A DNA stretch of 64,000 nucleotides from Bdellovibrio sp. BCCA (GTDB lineage: Bacteria; Bdellovibrionota; Bdellovibrionia; Bdellovibrionales; Bdellovibrionaceae): NCBI RefSeq assembly GCF_037996825.1, contig NZ_JBBNAC010000001.1, forward strand, positions 372,001-436,000. The letters run 5' to 3'. Positions within the stretch are counted from its first letter, which is position 1. Each line of letters starts with the position of its first letter. Shown piece by piece: positions 34,079 through 42,751 of this stretch. The position numbers and the translations under genes were made by a program. The notes under the pieces are model-generated. The model did not search any database. It saw only the letters and a program-made list of their open reading frames with translations, and was not told where the DNA came from.

Positions 34079-34849
34079 TCATTCTTCAATAGCTGAAGTG
34101 ATATTTTCCCAAAGAACGGGGCTCAGTAATTCAGAACCAATCATCATCACAGGTTCCGCATCTTTTGCGCGGCCCTTTTTGGCTTCGGTCGGTAAGTGAC
34201 CTGTGCCACCGTGTTTATCAAACCAAGCTCGGCGCATTGCCAACGAGTTTGAAACAAAAAGATGAGGGTAGGCTTCCAGTTCTTTTTTATTTGCGCGACC
34301 GTATTCGAACGAACTTAAAACGGCAAAGTTTTTTGAAGATTCAATTTTTTCCAATTTTTGAAATCCGAGTTCACTTAAGTATTTAAACTTCTGACGTCCC
34401 GGGGTTTTGGAAGTGAAGATAAGGTCCAAGTTTCCTGAAAGGAAATTTGCCTCCAGTTCGTTAAGGTCGAAAATATCAAGAGTGATTTTTTTAACGCCTA
34501 CCTCTTCAAAACAAAGACGAGACGTATTTAAAGCAAAATCCGCCATTCCTTCAAGAGTTCCAATATGCAGTTCGCCCACCATCTGGTTGTTGCTGATACC
34601 CTGAAGTTCCGTTTCCAGACGACGAATGGATTTTTCAAAGATCTCTGAAAGTTGAAAAGCTACTGCCGTCCATCCGGATTTTCTTTTTGCTGAGCGATCC
34701 AGAAGAACGATTTTTAACTCATCTTCGATCTTAGCAATAATGCGAGACAATTGAGGCTGGCTTAAACCCACATGCAAAGCAGCGGCAGAGAGATTTTTAA
34801 AGTTCACTGATTTCGCCAAGACACTCAGTTCATAATAAAGTTGTTGCAT
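34079..34849 (-). CDS. LysR-family transcriptional regulator (shortened)
   Basis: A 256-residue LysR-type regulator. The N-terminal winged helix is clear: NFKNLSAAALHVGLSQPQLSRII with KIEDELKIVLLDR (about residues 16-55, split here). The effector domain begins at ELHIGTLEGMAD (about 93) and includes LSGNLDLIFTSKTPG (about 137). At 256 residues it is some 40 shorter than typical LysR proteins, with the second effector lobe reduced. It lies 15 bp downstream of the ABC1/UbiB kinase gene on the same strand. The target genes are unknown. Confidence 0.82.
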   Translation of the reverse strand: MQQLYYELSVLAKSVNFKNLSAAALHVGLSQPQLSRIIAKIEDELKIVLLDRSAKRKSGWTAVAFQLSEIFEKSIRRLETELQGISNNQMVGELHIGTLEGMADFALNTSRLCFEEVGVKKITLDIFDLNELEANFLSGNLDLIFTSKTPGRQKFKYLSELGFQKLEKIESSKNFAVLSSFEYGRANKKELEAYPHLFVSNSLAMRRAWFDKHGGTGHLPTEAKKGRAKDAEPVMMIGSELLSPVLWENITSAIEE

Positions 34850-34864
34850 GCTGCTGTCTCCACA

Positions 34865-36541
34865 TTAAGGTTTACGAATGTAGTTCAAGAAAGCAATCAT
34901 ACCGAGGACTATGGCTATTAAGTATCCAATAAAGCTCATAGTTGGCATCCCGGCGATGTGGCTTTCTGTGTTGTGTACAAAGATGAAGGACGAACTTAAA
35001 ATCAGGGCTCCGATAATCAAGCCTAAGAATAATAAATTCGAAGAGCTTTCTACGGATCTTTTTAATTCTTTGATTTCTCCCACCTTTAGGCGGAAAGCGT
35101 GATCAGGACTGTTGATCTTGCGTAAAAAGAAATTCAACTGGCGAGGCAAAGAATTTAAAAACGCTTTTGATTCCCGCGCCATTTGAGTCATATCGTTCAT
35201 GACTCTTTGTGGACCATACTGAGTTTTCGCTAGTTCGCCAGCAAACTCCAAAGAGTAGTGAAGGAAGTCGAAGTCTTTATTAATTTTTCGACCCATGCCC
35301 TCAATAGAAACAATTGATTTAAAGAAGAGCATCAGATCCGTCGGCACTTGCAAATGATGGCGAGCCGCAATTCCTGAAGACTTCATCAGGATTTTACCCA
35401 AATTGACATTTCTAAGAGTCAAACCAAAGTAAGGCGCGATCAATTCACGTAGATCTTTAGCGAAAATATCAATGTTCACGCGGTCTGTGAATGGAGCTAG
35501 ATCCACATACTCATAAGCCAAGCGTTCATAGTCTTCTTTTGAAAGAGCTAAAAGCATGTTAGCGATAGCGGCCTGGGTACGGGTATTGAGTCGTCCCACG
35601 ACACCGAAATCAATCAAACCAATTTGATTTTGTGGAAGAACGAAAAAATTCCCCGCGTGCAAATCACCGTGGAAAAGACCGTCTTCAAACACCATTTTTA
35701 GGTAAGCACGCAAGCCCTTACGAATGACTTCGTTAGGATCAATGTTTTCCTGAAGAAGCGCACCCTCTTGGCTTAATGGAATTCCTGGAAGAGCTTCCAT
35801 CACAAGAACTCGTTCCGTGGTATGCTCCAAGTACACTTTAGGAATTTTAATATCTTCGTGGCCTTTGAAGTTTTCTTGGAAGCGGCGAATGTTGTTAGCT
35901 TCAACGACGAAGTTCGTTTCAAACTCCAGCGTTCTAAAATACTCATCCACAATTCCTACAGGATTGTACGGGCGAGCTTCAGGGATGTAGGTAACTATCA
36001 GTTCTGCCAACAAATAAAGAACGTTAAGATCATCATTGATCTTTTGAATGATTCCAGGACGTTGAACTTTGATGACGACATGTTCACCCGTAGTCAGGCG
36101 AGCTCTGTGTACTTGCGCGATGCTGGCAGATCCCAAAGGTTCAGGATCAATGCTTTCAAATTTTTGATAAAGAGCATTGCCGAATTCTTCTTTAAGAACT
36201 CCTTCAATGATTTCAAAGGAAAGCGATTGAACACGGTCGTGCAGTTTTTCAAATTCATTGACGTATTCTTCGGGAACCAAGTCGGGGCGAGTGGCGAGAA
36301 GTTGTCCAAGCTTAACGAAAGTAGGTCCGAGTTCTTCAAAACTCATACGCATGCGCTCGGGCATCGAAAGAGATTCGATGTCCGAGTTTGTGTTGAGTCT
36401 TTCTATAAGGAATTTACCGAGTTTTACCTTTTCCGCGACTTGATGAAAGCCGTGCTTTGCGAACACCCCCACGATCGTTCGCAGTCTTGCCGCGTTTTTT
36501 AGAGTCTTTCCGATCTGGCGTCCGGTGTTTAAGGCTGTCAC
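34865..36541 (-). CDS. ABC1/UbiB-family atypical kinase
   Basis: A 558-residue ABC1/ADCK/UbiB protein, a kinase-like ATPase linked to ubiquinone or membrane-lipid metabolism. Motifs: the KxGQ region FVKLGQLLATRPDLVP (about residue 74), the alanine-rich loop EPLGSASIAQVHRA (about 132), the lysine in VVIKVQRPG, HGDLHAGNFFV (about 294) and LIDFGVVGR (about 309). Two transmembrane helices close the C-terminus. The start is set at GTG with GGAG seven bases upstream; the frame stays open 17 codons further. Even so its 5' end overlaps the 3' end of rnr by 128 bp in another frame. Confidence 0.88.
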   Translation of the reverse strand: MTALNTGRQIGKTLKNAARLRTIVGVFAKHGFHQVAEKVKLGKFLIERLNTNSDIESLSMPERMRMSFEELGPTFVKLGQLLATRPDLVPEEYVNEFEKLHDRVQSLSFEIIEGVLKEEFGNALYQKFESIDPEPLGSASIAQVHRARLTTGEHVVIKVQRPGIIQKINDDLNVLYLLAELIVTYIPEARPYNPVGIVDEYFRTLEFETNFVVEANNIRRFQENFKGHEDIKIPKVYLEHTTERVLVMEALPGIPLSQEGALLQENIDPNEVIRKGLRAYLKMVFEDGLFHGDLHAGNFFVLPQNQIGLIDFGVVGRLNTRTQAAIANMLLALSKEDYERLAYEYVDLAPFTDRVNIDIFAKDLRELIAPYFGLTLRNVNLGKILMKSSGIAARHHLQVPTDLMLFFKSIVSIEGMGRKINKDFDFLHYSLEFAGELAKTQYGPQRVMNDMTQMARESKAFLNSLPRQLNFFLRKINSPDHAFRLKVGEIKELKRSVESSSNLLFLGLIIGALILSSSFIFVHNTESHIAGMPTMSFIGYLIAIVLGMIAFLNYIRKP

Positions 36542-39020
36542 TATTCTTCTCCGAATAATCGTCATTATCACGAAGTTTAGATTGTTCGGCAAACATCAAT
36601 TTTTTACTGAGCTTGGGCTTGTCTTTAGAAGGGGTTTCCTCTTCCGACTTTCTGTATTTCTCTGGACCAAGGATCATGTTCAAAAGGCTCTGATCCGGTC
36701 CTCTCTTTTCATCGTCGTCCCGAGCGCCCGGTTTAAAGCCATACTGTTTTTCAATTTTATGGATTTTTTCGCGCTGACCTTGTTCGTCTTTACGAGAATC
36801 TCCAAAGAATTTTGATTTCTGACCTTTTTTAAACGGACGTTCTTCTTCGCGGTCTTTGGATTTCTTAATAAACTCCTGACGGGAATCTTTGCGTCCGCCA
36901 CCTTTGGTGAAAGCCCCGCGCTCTTCGCGACGGTCGTCTCTTTCGCCACGGCGTTTATCTCGACCGTGATCTCTTCTTTCGTCGCGTTCATCACGACGAA
37001 CGGGACGACCGGATCTTTCTTTTTGTTGGCCATGCAGCTTCTTAAGAAAAGACTCTGCCGTGGCTTGCGCCGAAGTTCTTTCTTCATCGGATTCTTCTTT
37101 TTCAAGTCCTGCAAGAACGAAGTTGATTTGGCCTAATTCCGGATCGGCTGCGGCTACTTGAATACGAATCTTATCGCCGATGGCGTAAGCAAATCCGGAT
37201 CTCTTGGCGACAAGGCGCAAGTTTTCTTCGTCATATTCAAAACGTTCGCCACCAAGATCATCCAAGCGTACAAGTCCATCGACGTCGTATTCTCTTAAAA
37301 GAACAAAGACACCGAATTTAGCCACAGAGCTGATCATGCCGTCGAATTCTTGACCCACAAATTTTTCCATAAAGCGGGCTTTTTTAATCGATTGCACTTG
37401 GCGTTCTGCTTTTGTTGAGCGTTGTTCAGCCGCAGAAAGAATCGTTCCTGCTGTGGATAAATCATCTTCACTCATCAAACGATAACCAGAATTTGGCATC
37501 ACTTGATTTTTAAGAAGTCTGTGCACGATCAAATCAGGATAACGACGGATCGGAGAAGTGAAGTGAGTATAGAACTCAAATCCCAATCCAAAGTGACCGA
37601 CGTTGTTCATGCTGTATTTGGCTTGGCTCATCGAGCGTAACGTCAGGATATGAAGAATCTGCGCTTCAGGACGGTTTTCAAACTCTTCCAACGCTTTTGT
37701 AAGGCGCTTTTGCAGTTTGCCTTGTCCTAACTTTGTTTTACTTCCAAAGTTCGCAAGATATTTTTCTAAAACACGAATGGCCATTTCATTCGGCGGTTCA
37801 TGAATACGATACAAAGCCGGAATATTGCGGCTTGAAAGAAACTTCGCCACGCCCACGTTGGCTGCCAACATCATCTCTTCAATCAAGCGATGTGAAAAGA
37901 GACGCTCAGAGCGTTGGATGTCGACAGGAACACCTGCGCCATCAATCACAAGTTCCGTTTCAGGAATTTCAAGATCCAGTGAGCCTTCTTTAAAGCGTTT
38001 CGCCATCAAGATTTTTGCAAGATCTGAAAGGCGCAGAATATTTTCTTTAACGTGGCTGTGTTTTTTAACTTCGTTGCCATCGATGATTTCTTGCGCTTCA
38101 CCGTAAGTCACACGCGCTTTGCTTTCCATCACAGCTTCATAGAAGTCGGAGCGTTTCATTTCGCCCGTGAAATCAAAAAGCATTTCAGCAACAAGGCATA
38201 GGCGTGGAACATGAGGATTTAAAGAACAAAGTCCGTTACTAAGAATTTCCGGTAGCATTGGGACAACATAGTTCGGGAAGTAAACCGAAGTTCCGCGTTC
38301 GTAAGCGTCTTTATCAATCGCGCTGCCAATGCGAACATAGTGGCTGACGTCAGCAATAGCGACGTAAAGAAGAAATCCTTCCTCTGTCACTTCAACGTAA
38401 ACGGCGTCGTCAAAGTCTTTCGCTGTCGCACCGTCGATCGTGATTAGGTTTTTATCACGAAGATCGCGACGGCCTTTAAAGTCCTTTTCGTCAGGAACTT
38501 CATTAAAATGTTTGGCTTCTTCTAAAGTCTCTTTCGAAAATTCCAAAGGAATGTTGTTAGAACGGATCACTCTTTTAATATCTGTAAGAGGATCTAAAGC
38601 ATCACCGATGATTTCGGTAACTTTTCCCGTGAAAGATTTTCCTTCGTCGGGGTAAGTGAGAATTTCAGCCGCAACAAGTTCTTTGTCTTTGGCATTCAAA
38701 GAGTCTTCAAGCTTGATCTTAAGATCTTGCCCCCAGCCTTTGCCTTCATCGCGGATGGCGCCGACTCTTTCATTCATTTTGTAAAAACGGCCGACAACAG
38801 TTTTAGTCCCGCGAGAAAGAATACGGACGATTTCTCCGCGAAAACGTTCGGTCCCTTTTTCCGGAAAAGCTTCAATCACGACTTTATCATTTGTCATGAT
38901 GCCTTCCATTGAATTGCGGGGAATGTATACGTCAGGGTGTCCGATATCGTCAGGGATAAAAAAACCAAATCCGTCCGGGTGTCTTTTGATTGTGCCGTTG
39001 AGGAGTTTCTTTTTTTGCAT
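36414..39020 (-). CDS. rnr: Ribonuclease R
   Basis: An 868-residue 3'-5' exoribonuclease of the RNB family, acting on structured RNA. It has N-terminal cold-shock-like domains (LLNGTIKRHPDGFGFFIPDD from residue 5), the RNB catalytic centre with ITIDGATAKDFDDAVYVE (about residue 192-209, the aspartates bind magnesium), YARGTSVYFPNYVVPMLP-type text near 246, and an S1 domain (EFDGMISSVAKFGVFV, about 548). The last 210 residues are a highly basic Arg/Lys/Asp/Glu-rich tail with many RDERDERR-like runs, longer than in E. coli RNase R. The tail's final 43 codons overlap the start of the UbiB-family gene. Confidence 0.95.
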   Translation of the reverse strand: MQKKKLLNGTIKRHPDGFGFFIPDDIGHPDVYIPRNSMEGIMTNDKVVIEAFPEKGTERFRGEIVRILSRGTKTVVGRFYKMNERVGAIRDEGKGWGQDLKIKLEDSLNAKDKELVAAEILTYPDEGKSFTGKVTEIIGDALDPLTDIKRVIRSNNIPLEFSKETLEEAKHFNEVPDEKDFKGRRDLRDKNLITIDGATAKDFDDAVYVEVTEEGFLLYVAIADVSHYVRIGSAIDKDAYERGTSVYFPNYVVPMLPEILSNGLCSLNPHVPRLCLVAEMLFDFTGEMKRSDFYEAVMESKARVTYGEAQEIIDGNEVKKHSHVKENILRLSDLAKILMAKRFKEGSLDLEIPETELVIDGAGVPVDIQRSERLFSHRLIEEMMLAANVGVAKFLSSRNIPALYRIHEPPNEMAIRVLEKYLANFGSKTKLGQGKLQKRLTKALEEFENRPEAQILHILTLRSMSQAKYSMNNVGHFGLGFEFYTHFTSPIRRYPDLIVHRLLKNQVMPNSGYRLMSEDDLSTAGTILSAAEQRSTKAERQVQSIKKARFMEKFVGQEFDGMISSVAKFGVFVLLREYDVDGLVRLDDLGGERFEYDEENLRLVAKRSGFAYAIGDKIRIQVAAADPELGQINFVLAGLEKEESDEERTSAQATAESFLKKLHGQQKERSGRPVRRDERDERRDHGRDKRRGERDDRREERGAFTKGGGRKDSRQEFIKKSKDREEERPFKKGQKSKFFGDSRKDEQGQREKIHKIEKQYGFKPGARDDDEKRGPDQSLLNMILGPEKYRKSEEETPSKDKPKLSKKLMFAEQSKLRDNDDYSEKNSDSLKHRTPDRKDSKKRGKTANDRGGVRKARLSSSRGKGKTR

Positions 39021-39248
39021 CTTCAGGTTGTATTTCCTTTATATAGAGAACGCATCTTTAGATTAGCACAACTTAAGTGGTGGAAAAGCACATTATTTGA
39101 TATGCAATTTGGCGCAGGACCTAAAATGTCAGGGACAATTCGTAAGACGATGAGTACAAGACACGCAATGCGTTTATTGATAATGCCCACGAACCGTGGG
39201 TGATACGCAGATTCTTATGCAAAAACCGTAAATTCGCAAGTTCTAAAT

Positions 39249-39278
39249 AAAAAGGCCGACCTCTTGGTCAGCCTTTTT
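39249..39278 (-). terminator. Rho-independent terminator
   Basis: AAAAAGGC-CGACC-TCTT-GGTCA-GCCTTTTT forms a long stem with one mismatch and terminal A/T runs. It lies 25 bp past the stop of the porin-like gene at 39303 and would work on that strand. Confidence 0.88.
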
Positions 39279-39302
39279 GTATTTTTATTCTGTCAGATTC
39301 TT

Positions 39303-40361
39303 TTAGAAGTGGGCAAGAGCACCCAAAGTCACCATCTGCGCGTCAGCCGTCGGTGCGCCATCTTTATCTAAGAATGAATCGGCGTCAGAGTGATCCATAC
39401 GGAATTCAGCATAAAGATTCAAATTGTCATTCAAGACAATTTTGTCAGTGACTGAAAGAGCATTCACTTTGTCAGCTGCTCCACCATATCCAATTTCATT
39501 TCCGCCACGAACCATTTCATAGCGAAGACCTAAGTTGTTGATGCCGATACCATAAGTGAGAACGGCACTCACTGAATCCGCCCAATGCGTGTGAGTGTTT
39601 TCAAACTTGAAAGTGCGTGAATCATAAGTCACTGCCAACATAAGGTTGTCCATGAACTTATAAGAAGCCCAAACGCTGGAAGCTGAATTGTCTTTTTTGC
39701 CGGTTGCTGGTGCGACCGCTGCATCTGTTCCAATCAAGTAGCCCGCAAACCATGTGAGTTTACCAGCCAAAACACCCGTGACAGAAAGCTCTGTTGTTTT
39801 TGTTGGAGCATAGTCTTCACCGATGGCTCCATAAGTAAATTGATTGTAAGTCGAAAGAGTTGCTGTCAACCAGTCACCAGGAGTGTACTTCGCGCGCAAA
39901 CCTTCTCCGTAACCAGGTACGATTGTTTGATAGGCGATTGTATCGTTATAGAATGCATTTTCGTATCTCATCAATGATTCGTATCCCATTGTAGTAAGGA
40001 AACGACCGAAACCGATTTGCAATTGTGGATTTACTTTATAGAACAACTCCATTTGATCCAATACGCCGAAGTAAGCTTTGGATGTTGCTGCTCCATCTGG
40101 AGAGTACTGAGTTGGTGTGTGAACAAGACGACCTAAGAAAGAGATTTGTTCTGTTTCTTTTTTAAGGAGCACTTGTGCTTTATTTAAACGATAAGCCTCG
40201 TTTGTTGCGCCTTCCGTATTGGGAATTGCTGCATCTTTTGATGAAAGAAAATTGTAGTCAAAGGCCACCTCACCATTAACAGTGATTCCGCCGATGTCCG
40301 CTGCATTCGCAGTTGCTGTCCCCATGATTAGCAAAGCTGCGAGAATTTTTGAAATACTCAC
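39303..40361 (-). CDS. Outer-membrane beta-barrel porin-like protein
   Basis: A 352-residue outer-membrane barrel starting at GTG with AAGGAG five bases upstream. A signal peptide (ISKILAALLIMGTATANA) is followed by alternating amphipathic strands with short turns (AYFGVLDQMELFYKVNPQLQIGFGRF in parts, WLTATLSTYNQF, NLNLYAEFRMDHSD), ending in MVTLGALAHF with the terminal phenylalanine recognised by the BAM complex. The general type is the BBP2/OmpL-like putative porins. It is divergently placed from the barrel gene at 40884, across 520 bp containing inverted repeats. Confidence 0.82.
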   Translation of the reverse strand: MSISKILAALLIMGTATANAADIGGITVNGEVAFDYNFLSSKDAAIPNTEGATNEAYRLNKAQVLLKKETEQISFLGRLVHTPTQYSPDGAATSKAYFGVLDQMELFYKVNPQLQIGFGRFLTTMGYESLMRYENAFYNDTIAYQTIVPGYGEGLRAKYTPGDWLTATLSTYNQFTYGAIGEDYAPTKTTELSVTGVLAGKLTWFAGYLIGTDAAVAPATGKKDNSASSVWASYKFMDNLMLAVTYDSRTFKFENTHTHWADSVSAVLTYGIGINNLGLRYEMVRGGNEIGYGGAADKVNALSVTDKIVLNDNLNLYAEFRMDHSDADSFLDKDGAPTADAQMVTLGALAHF

Positions 40362-40883
40362 GTGAACTCCTTTTAAATAAGTAATGAGCTTTTAAATTTG
40401 ATTTAAGGTTACGACCTTGGTCTAGTTCGTGTAACGTAAAAAATTACTAAACCTAGACCATGATCCAGGATGATCTAGTGCGGCGACTCTATTATGAAAT
40501 TTCGCGTCAATGTCCAAACTTGTACGCAAAAGCAGACTAAAAACTTGCAGACAAATTACATCACTGGCCTCGTTTACTAAGTTCAAAACTTGTGAAGCAT
40601 TCGCCATGAAAACCGCTCCAGGTTTGAATTTCGTCGAAATAAAATTTTTGAAAAAAGAGCATCAAAGAAACGTCAAAATGAAGAGCAAGTCCTGTGTACT
40701 TGAAACCACATTGAGAAAGTTATTGGTGATGTTTTGAGCAGGCATGAAGAGATCCCAAAATTTTTGTTGTTGATCTTGGACTAGGTCCTCATTAGCATTT
40801 TTTATGTAATGGCTTACAGCTTTTAATGGATTAATAAGTTTATAAGTAATCATAAGATTGCAACGAAACGAAAGGATGCAACA
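40362..40883. promoter_or_regulatory. Divergent regulatory region between two outer-membrane protein genes
   Basis: A 522-bp non-coding stretch. Near the minus-strand porin start there is GACC-TT-GGTC (40413-40422) overlapping TGGTCTAG (40418-40425), whose inverted partner CTAGACCA is at 40453-40460, followed by GATCTAG. Near the plus-strand gene there is GGAC-TAG-GTCC (about 40779-40789). These related CTAG-centred palindromes look like operator sites. A short frame at 40510-40737 has no ribosome site and is not called. Confidence 0.45.
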
Positions 40884-41972
40884 ATGAAAAAACTTTTAGT
40901 AATGGCAGCTATGACAGTTGCGGCTACTAACGCGTTCGCGGGTGTAAAACTCGTTGTACGTTCAGACTATGTCAACACTCCAAACTATGATGACAACACA
41001 GGTGCTGAAGTTGCTGGAACTTCTGTATTTACACCTGCGGTTGCTCGCTTGTACCTAACTGGTATGGTTGGTGACGCTGTGATCGATTCTGGTTGGAATC
41101 TTCGTGCGTTCACACCAGAAGTATCTGCTGGTGGTACTCTTTCTAAAACTATGACTGTTGATAAGTTCGTAGATCACTTGACTATTGCTAAGCCAATGGG
41201 TGACTGGACTTTCACAGCTGGTAAATTGCAAGTTAACGTGGGCGGATACGAACACGGTAAAACTATCATGGGCGACACTTACTTGACATCACTTGCTGGT
41301 GGCGGTGTTGGCGGTGATGGTCAAACTGGTTCAGTTGTAACTCCAGAAAACTCTTCAGGTGTTGCTGCTGCTTACGCGATCAATGCTGATCACAAACTTG
41401 AGTTCCAAGTAACTAACTCTACAAATGCACAAACTATCGAAGCTGGCGCTAGATCAACAGACAAGCGTCACAACATGGGTTTGGCTTACTGGGGTTCATT
41501 TGCTGAAAAAATGTTCCAAACATACTTGAGCTACACTGTTGGCGCAGGTGACACTATTGCTGCTGGTGTAACTACTGGTCATGAGCAAACTTTCCTAGGT
41601 GCTGGTTTCCGTATCGCTCCAATGGAAAATTTGAACATCGATCTTGAATACCTAGCTAACAGCGATAAAAACGCTACAACTGGTGACAAAGACGAGACAA
41701 ACTCTACAATCGTAGAAGCTTCTTACAAAATCAACAACTGGACTCCAGTTTTGAAGTACGAAATGTCTAACGATAAAGTTGCTGGCAACGACAACTTCAA
41801 ACGTAACGCATTCGCAGTTGGCGTAGAATACATGCCAAAAGCTGAAGATGCTTTCCGTTACCACATCGCTTACGCTTCTGCGAAAGACGATTTCGACAAC
41901 GCAGCGTTGGAAGACGTTACTTTCAACACTATCACTGTTGGTTTCAAATACACTGGCGACATCGCGAAGTAA
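40884..41972 (+). CDS. Major outer-membrane barrel protein (Bdellovibrio OMP-like)
   Basis: A 362-residue outer-membrane protein with signal peptide MKKLLVMAAMTVAATNAFA. The mature protein is Gly/Thr/Asn/Asp-rich with barrel strands (LDVVRSDY-like LVVRSDYVNTPN, FQTYLSYTVG, NIDLEYLANSD, PVLKYEMSND). The last strand, FNTITVGFKYTGDIAK, does not end in phenylalanine. Codon choice is strongly restricted (for example GCT, ACT, AAC, GGT), unlike the neighbours, which suggests very high expression. It shares architecture with the gene at 61263-62300, including EYMPKAEDAFRYHIAYA versus EYKPYTDTNFRYHFAYN. A strong terminator follows. Confidence 0.85.
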   Translation: MKKLLVMAAMTVAATNAFAGVKLVVRSDYVNTPNYDDNTGAEVAGTSVFTPAVARLYLTGMVGDAVIDSGWNLRAFTPEVSAGGTLSKTMTVDKFVDHLTIAKPMGDWTFTAGKLQVNVGGYEHGKTIMGDTYLTSLAGGGVGGDGQTGSVVTPENSSGVAAAYAINADHKLEFQVTNSTNAQTIEAGARSTDKRHNMGLAYWGSFAEKMFQTYLSYTVGAGDTIAAGVTTGHEQTFLGAGFRIAPMENLNIDLEYLANSDKNATTGDKDETNSTIVEASYKINNWTPVLKYEMSNDKVAGNDNFKRNAFAVGVEYMPKAEDAFRYHIAYASAKDDFDNAALEDVTFNTITVGFKYTGDIAK

Positions 41973-41996
41973 TTTGATCCTGAAAAGGTGAAAGTT

Positions 41997-42026
41997 AAAA
42001 AGCCCAGGCAACCCCTGGGCTTTTTT
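41997..42026. terminator. Rho-independent terminator, usable on both strands
   Basis: GCCCAGG (42002-42008) pairs with CCTGGGC (42014-42020), with an A-run before and TTTTTT after. It ends the outer-membrane protein gene and the converging hicAB transcript. Confidence 0.92.
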
Positions 42027-42031
42027 ATTTT

Positions 42032-42364
42032 TTAAATTTCTCGTGAAATTTTCTCTTCGATGGCGATATTGATATAGTCATTGATGCTGATACGATGAGC
42101 ATCCGCAAATACTTTAACCATGCGGTGTTTTTCCGGTCCCATTCTCAAATTTAAATTTCCAGACAGAGTAACTTCTGGTTTTTTACCTTCTTTGGCGCAA
42201 AACTCCAGGTAGTCTTCGACTGAGATCCGTAATTCCTTTTCAAGTTCATCTACCGATGTTCCTTGAAAAGTTATGACATCGTTAATGCCTAACACTTCAC
42301 CATGAAAAATTTTTGCCTCGGCATCAAACTCAACGCTCGCAAAATATCCTTTATAAGACATCAT
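42032..42364 (-). CDS. hicB: HicB-family antitoxin
   Basis: A 110-residue HicB antitoxin. The N-terminal partial RNase-H-like HicB fold reads YKGYFASVEFDAEAKIFHGEVLGI and later VITFQGTSVDELEKELRISVEDYLEFC, in family order. The C-terminal 40 residues (LNLRMGPEKHRMVKVFADAHRISINDYINIAIEEKI, in parts) are a ribbon-helix-helix DNA-binding domain. The start is set at the ATG with GGAG six bases upstream. It overlaps the 3' end of hicA by 14 bp, the usual toxin-antitoxin coupling. It should bind HicA and repress its own promoter, where a direct repeat is found. Confidence 0.92.
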   Translation of the reverse strand: MMSYKGYFASVEFDAEAKIFHGEVLGINDVITFQGTSVDELEKELRISVEDYLEFCAKEGKKPEVTLSGNLNLRMGPEKHRMVKVFADAHRISINDYINIAIEEKISREI

Positions 42365-42557
42365 GGGTAACTCCTGCATTATTTAAAAAACGACGAACAG
42401 ACTTAAGTTTCACACGGACACGTGATCCATTTCCTTCGCTGATTTCACCGCCAAGAGCCCTAAAGAGACTTTCAATGTCGCTCCAAGTGATATTCGACCT
42501 CACTGGATCTTCAAACAGAATCTTCAGTGTTGTTAGTTGCTTATTGTTCAAACTCAA
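42351..42557 (-). CDS. hicA: HicA-family toxin, apparently internally shortened
   Basis: A 68-residue HicA homologue. The start is set at a TTG with AAAGGAG five bases upstream; an ATG five codons earlier has no ribosome site. KQLTTLKILFEDPVRSNITWSDIESLF (in parts) and ALGGEISEGNGSRVRV match the N-terminal half of the HicA subfamily closely. From there it jumps to KLKSVRRFLNNAGV, which matches the very C-terminus. The intervening 20-27 residues, which in this subfamily carry an FHRPHP-like segment with histidines, are missing. The frame is intact. It may therefore be an inactive mRNA interferase kept with its antitoxin. Functional loss is inference. Confidence 0.82.
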   Translation of the reverse strand: MSLNNKQLTTLKILFEDPVRSNITWSDIESLFRALGGEISEGNGSRVRVKLKSVRRFLNNAGVTHDVL

Positions 42558-42570
42558 TGCAACTCCTTTC

Positions 42571-42591
42571 ATGGTACTGCAAAATGGTACT
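42571..42591. promoter_or_regulatory. Direct repeat upstream of hicAB, candidate operator
   Basis: ATGGTACT occurs at 42571-42578 and again at 42584-42591 (13-bp period), directly upstream of the hicA start. Position and spacing suit a ribbon-helix-helix repressor such as HicB. Confidence 0.5.
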
Positions 42592-42699
42592 AAGTTGGAT
42601 TATTTTTCAAAGTTATTGCAAAGTTTTGGTGGGTTCTGACTGTAACTATTGGAAATTTATGGATAAACGGGTCCGAATTCCGGGTCTTTTTGAATAAAA

Positions 42700-42723
42700 A
42701 AATCCCGCTTTTGAACGGGATTT
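42700..42723 (-). terminator. Rho-independent terminator after brnTA
   Basis: AAATCCCG (42700-42707) pairs with CGGGATTT (42716-42723). The A-run to the left supplies a T-run on the minus strand, just past the brnA stop codon. Confidence 0.8.
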
Positions 42724-42751
42724 ATAAACTATCTGTTTGTCCTTGATTTTA

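Noticed and set aside
39186-39200. CCCACG-AAC-CGTGGG hairpin upstream of rnr
   Set aside because: Too short and isolated to assign a role.
40510-40737. 75-codon plus-strand frame between the outer-membrane protein genes
   Set aside because: No ribosome site, Lys/Thr-rich composition of non-coding type, and it overlaps the control region.
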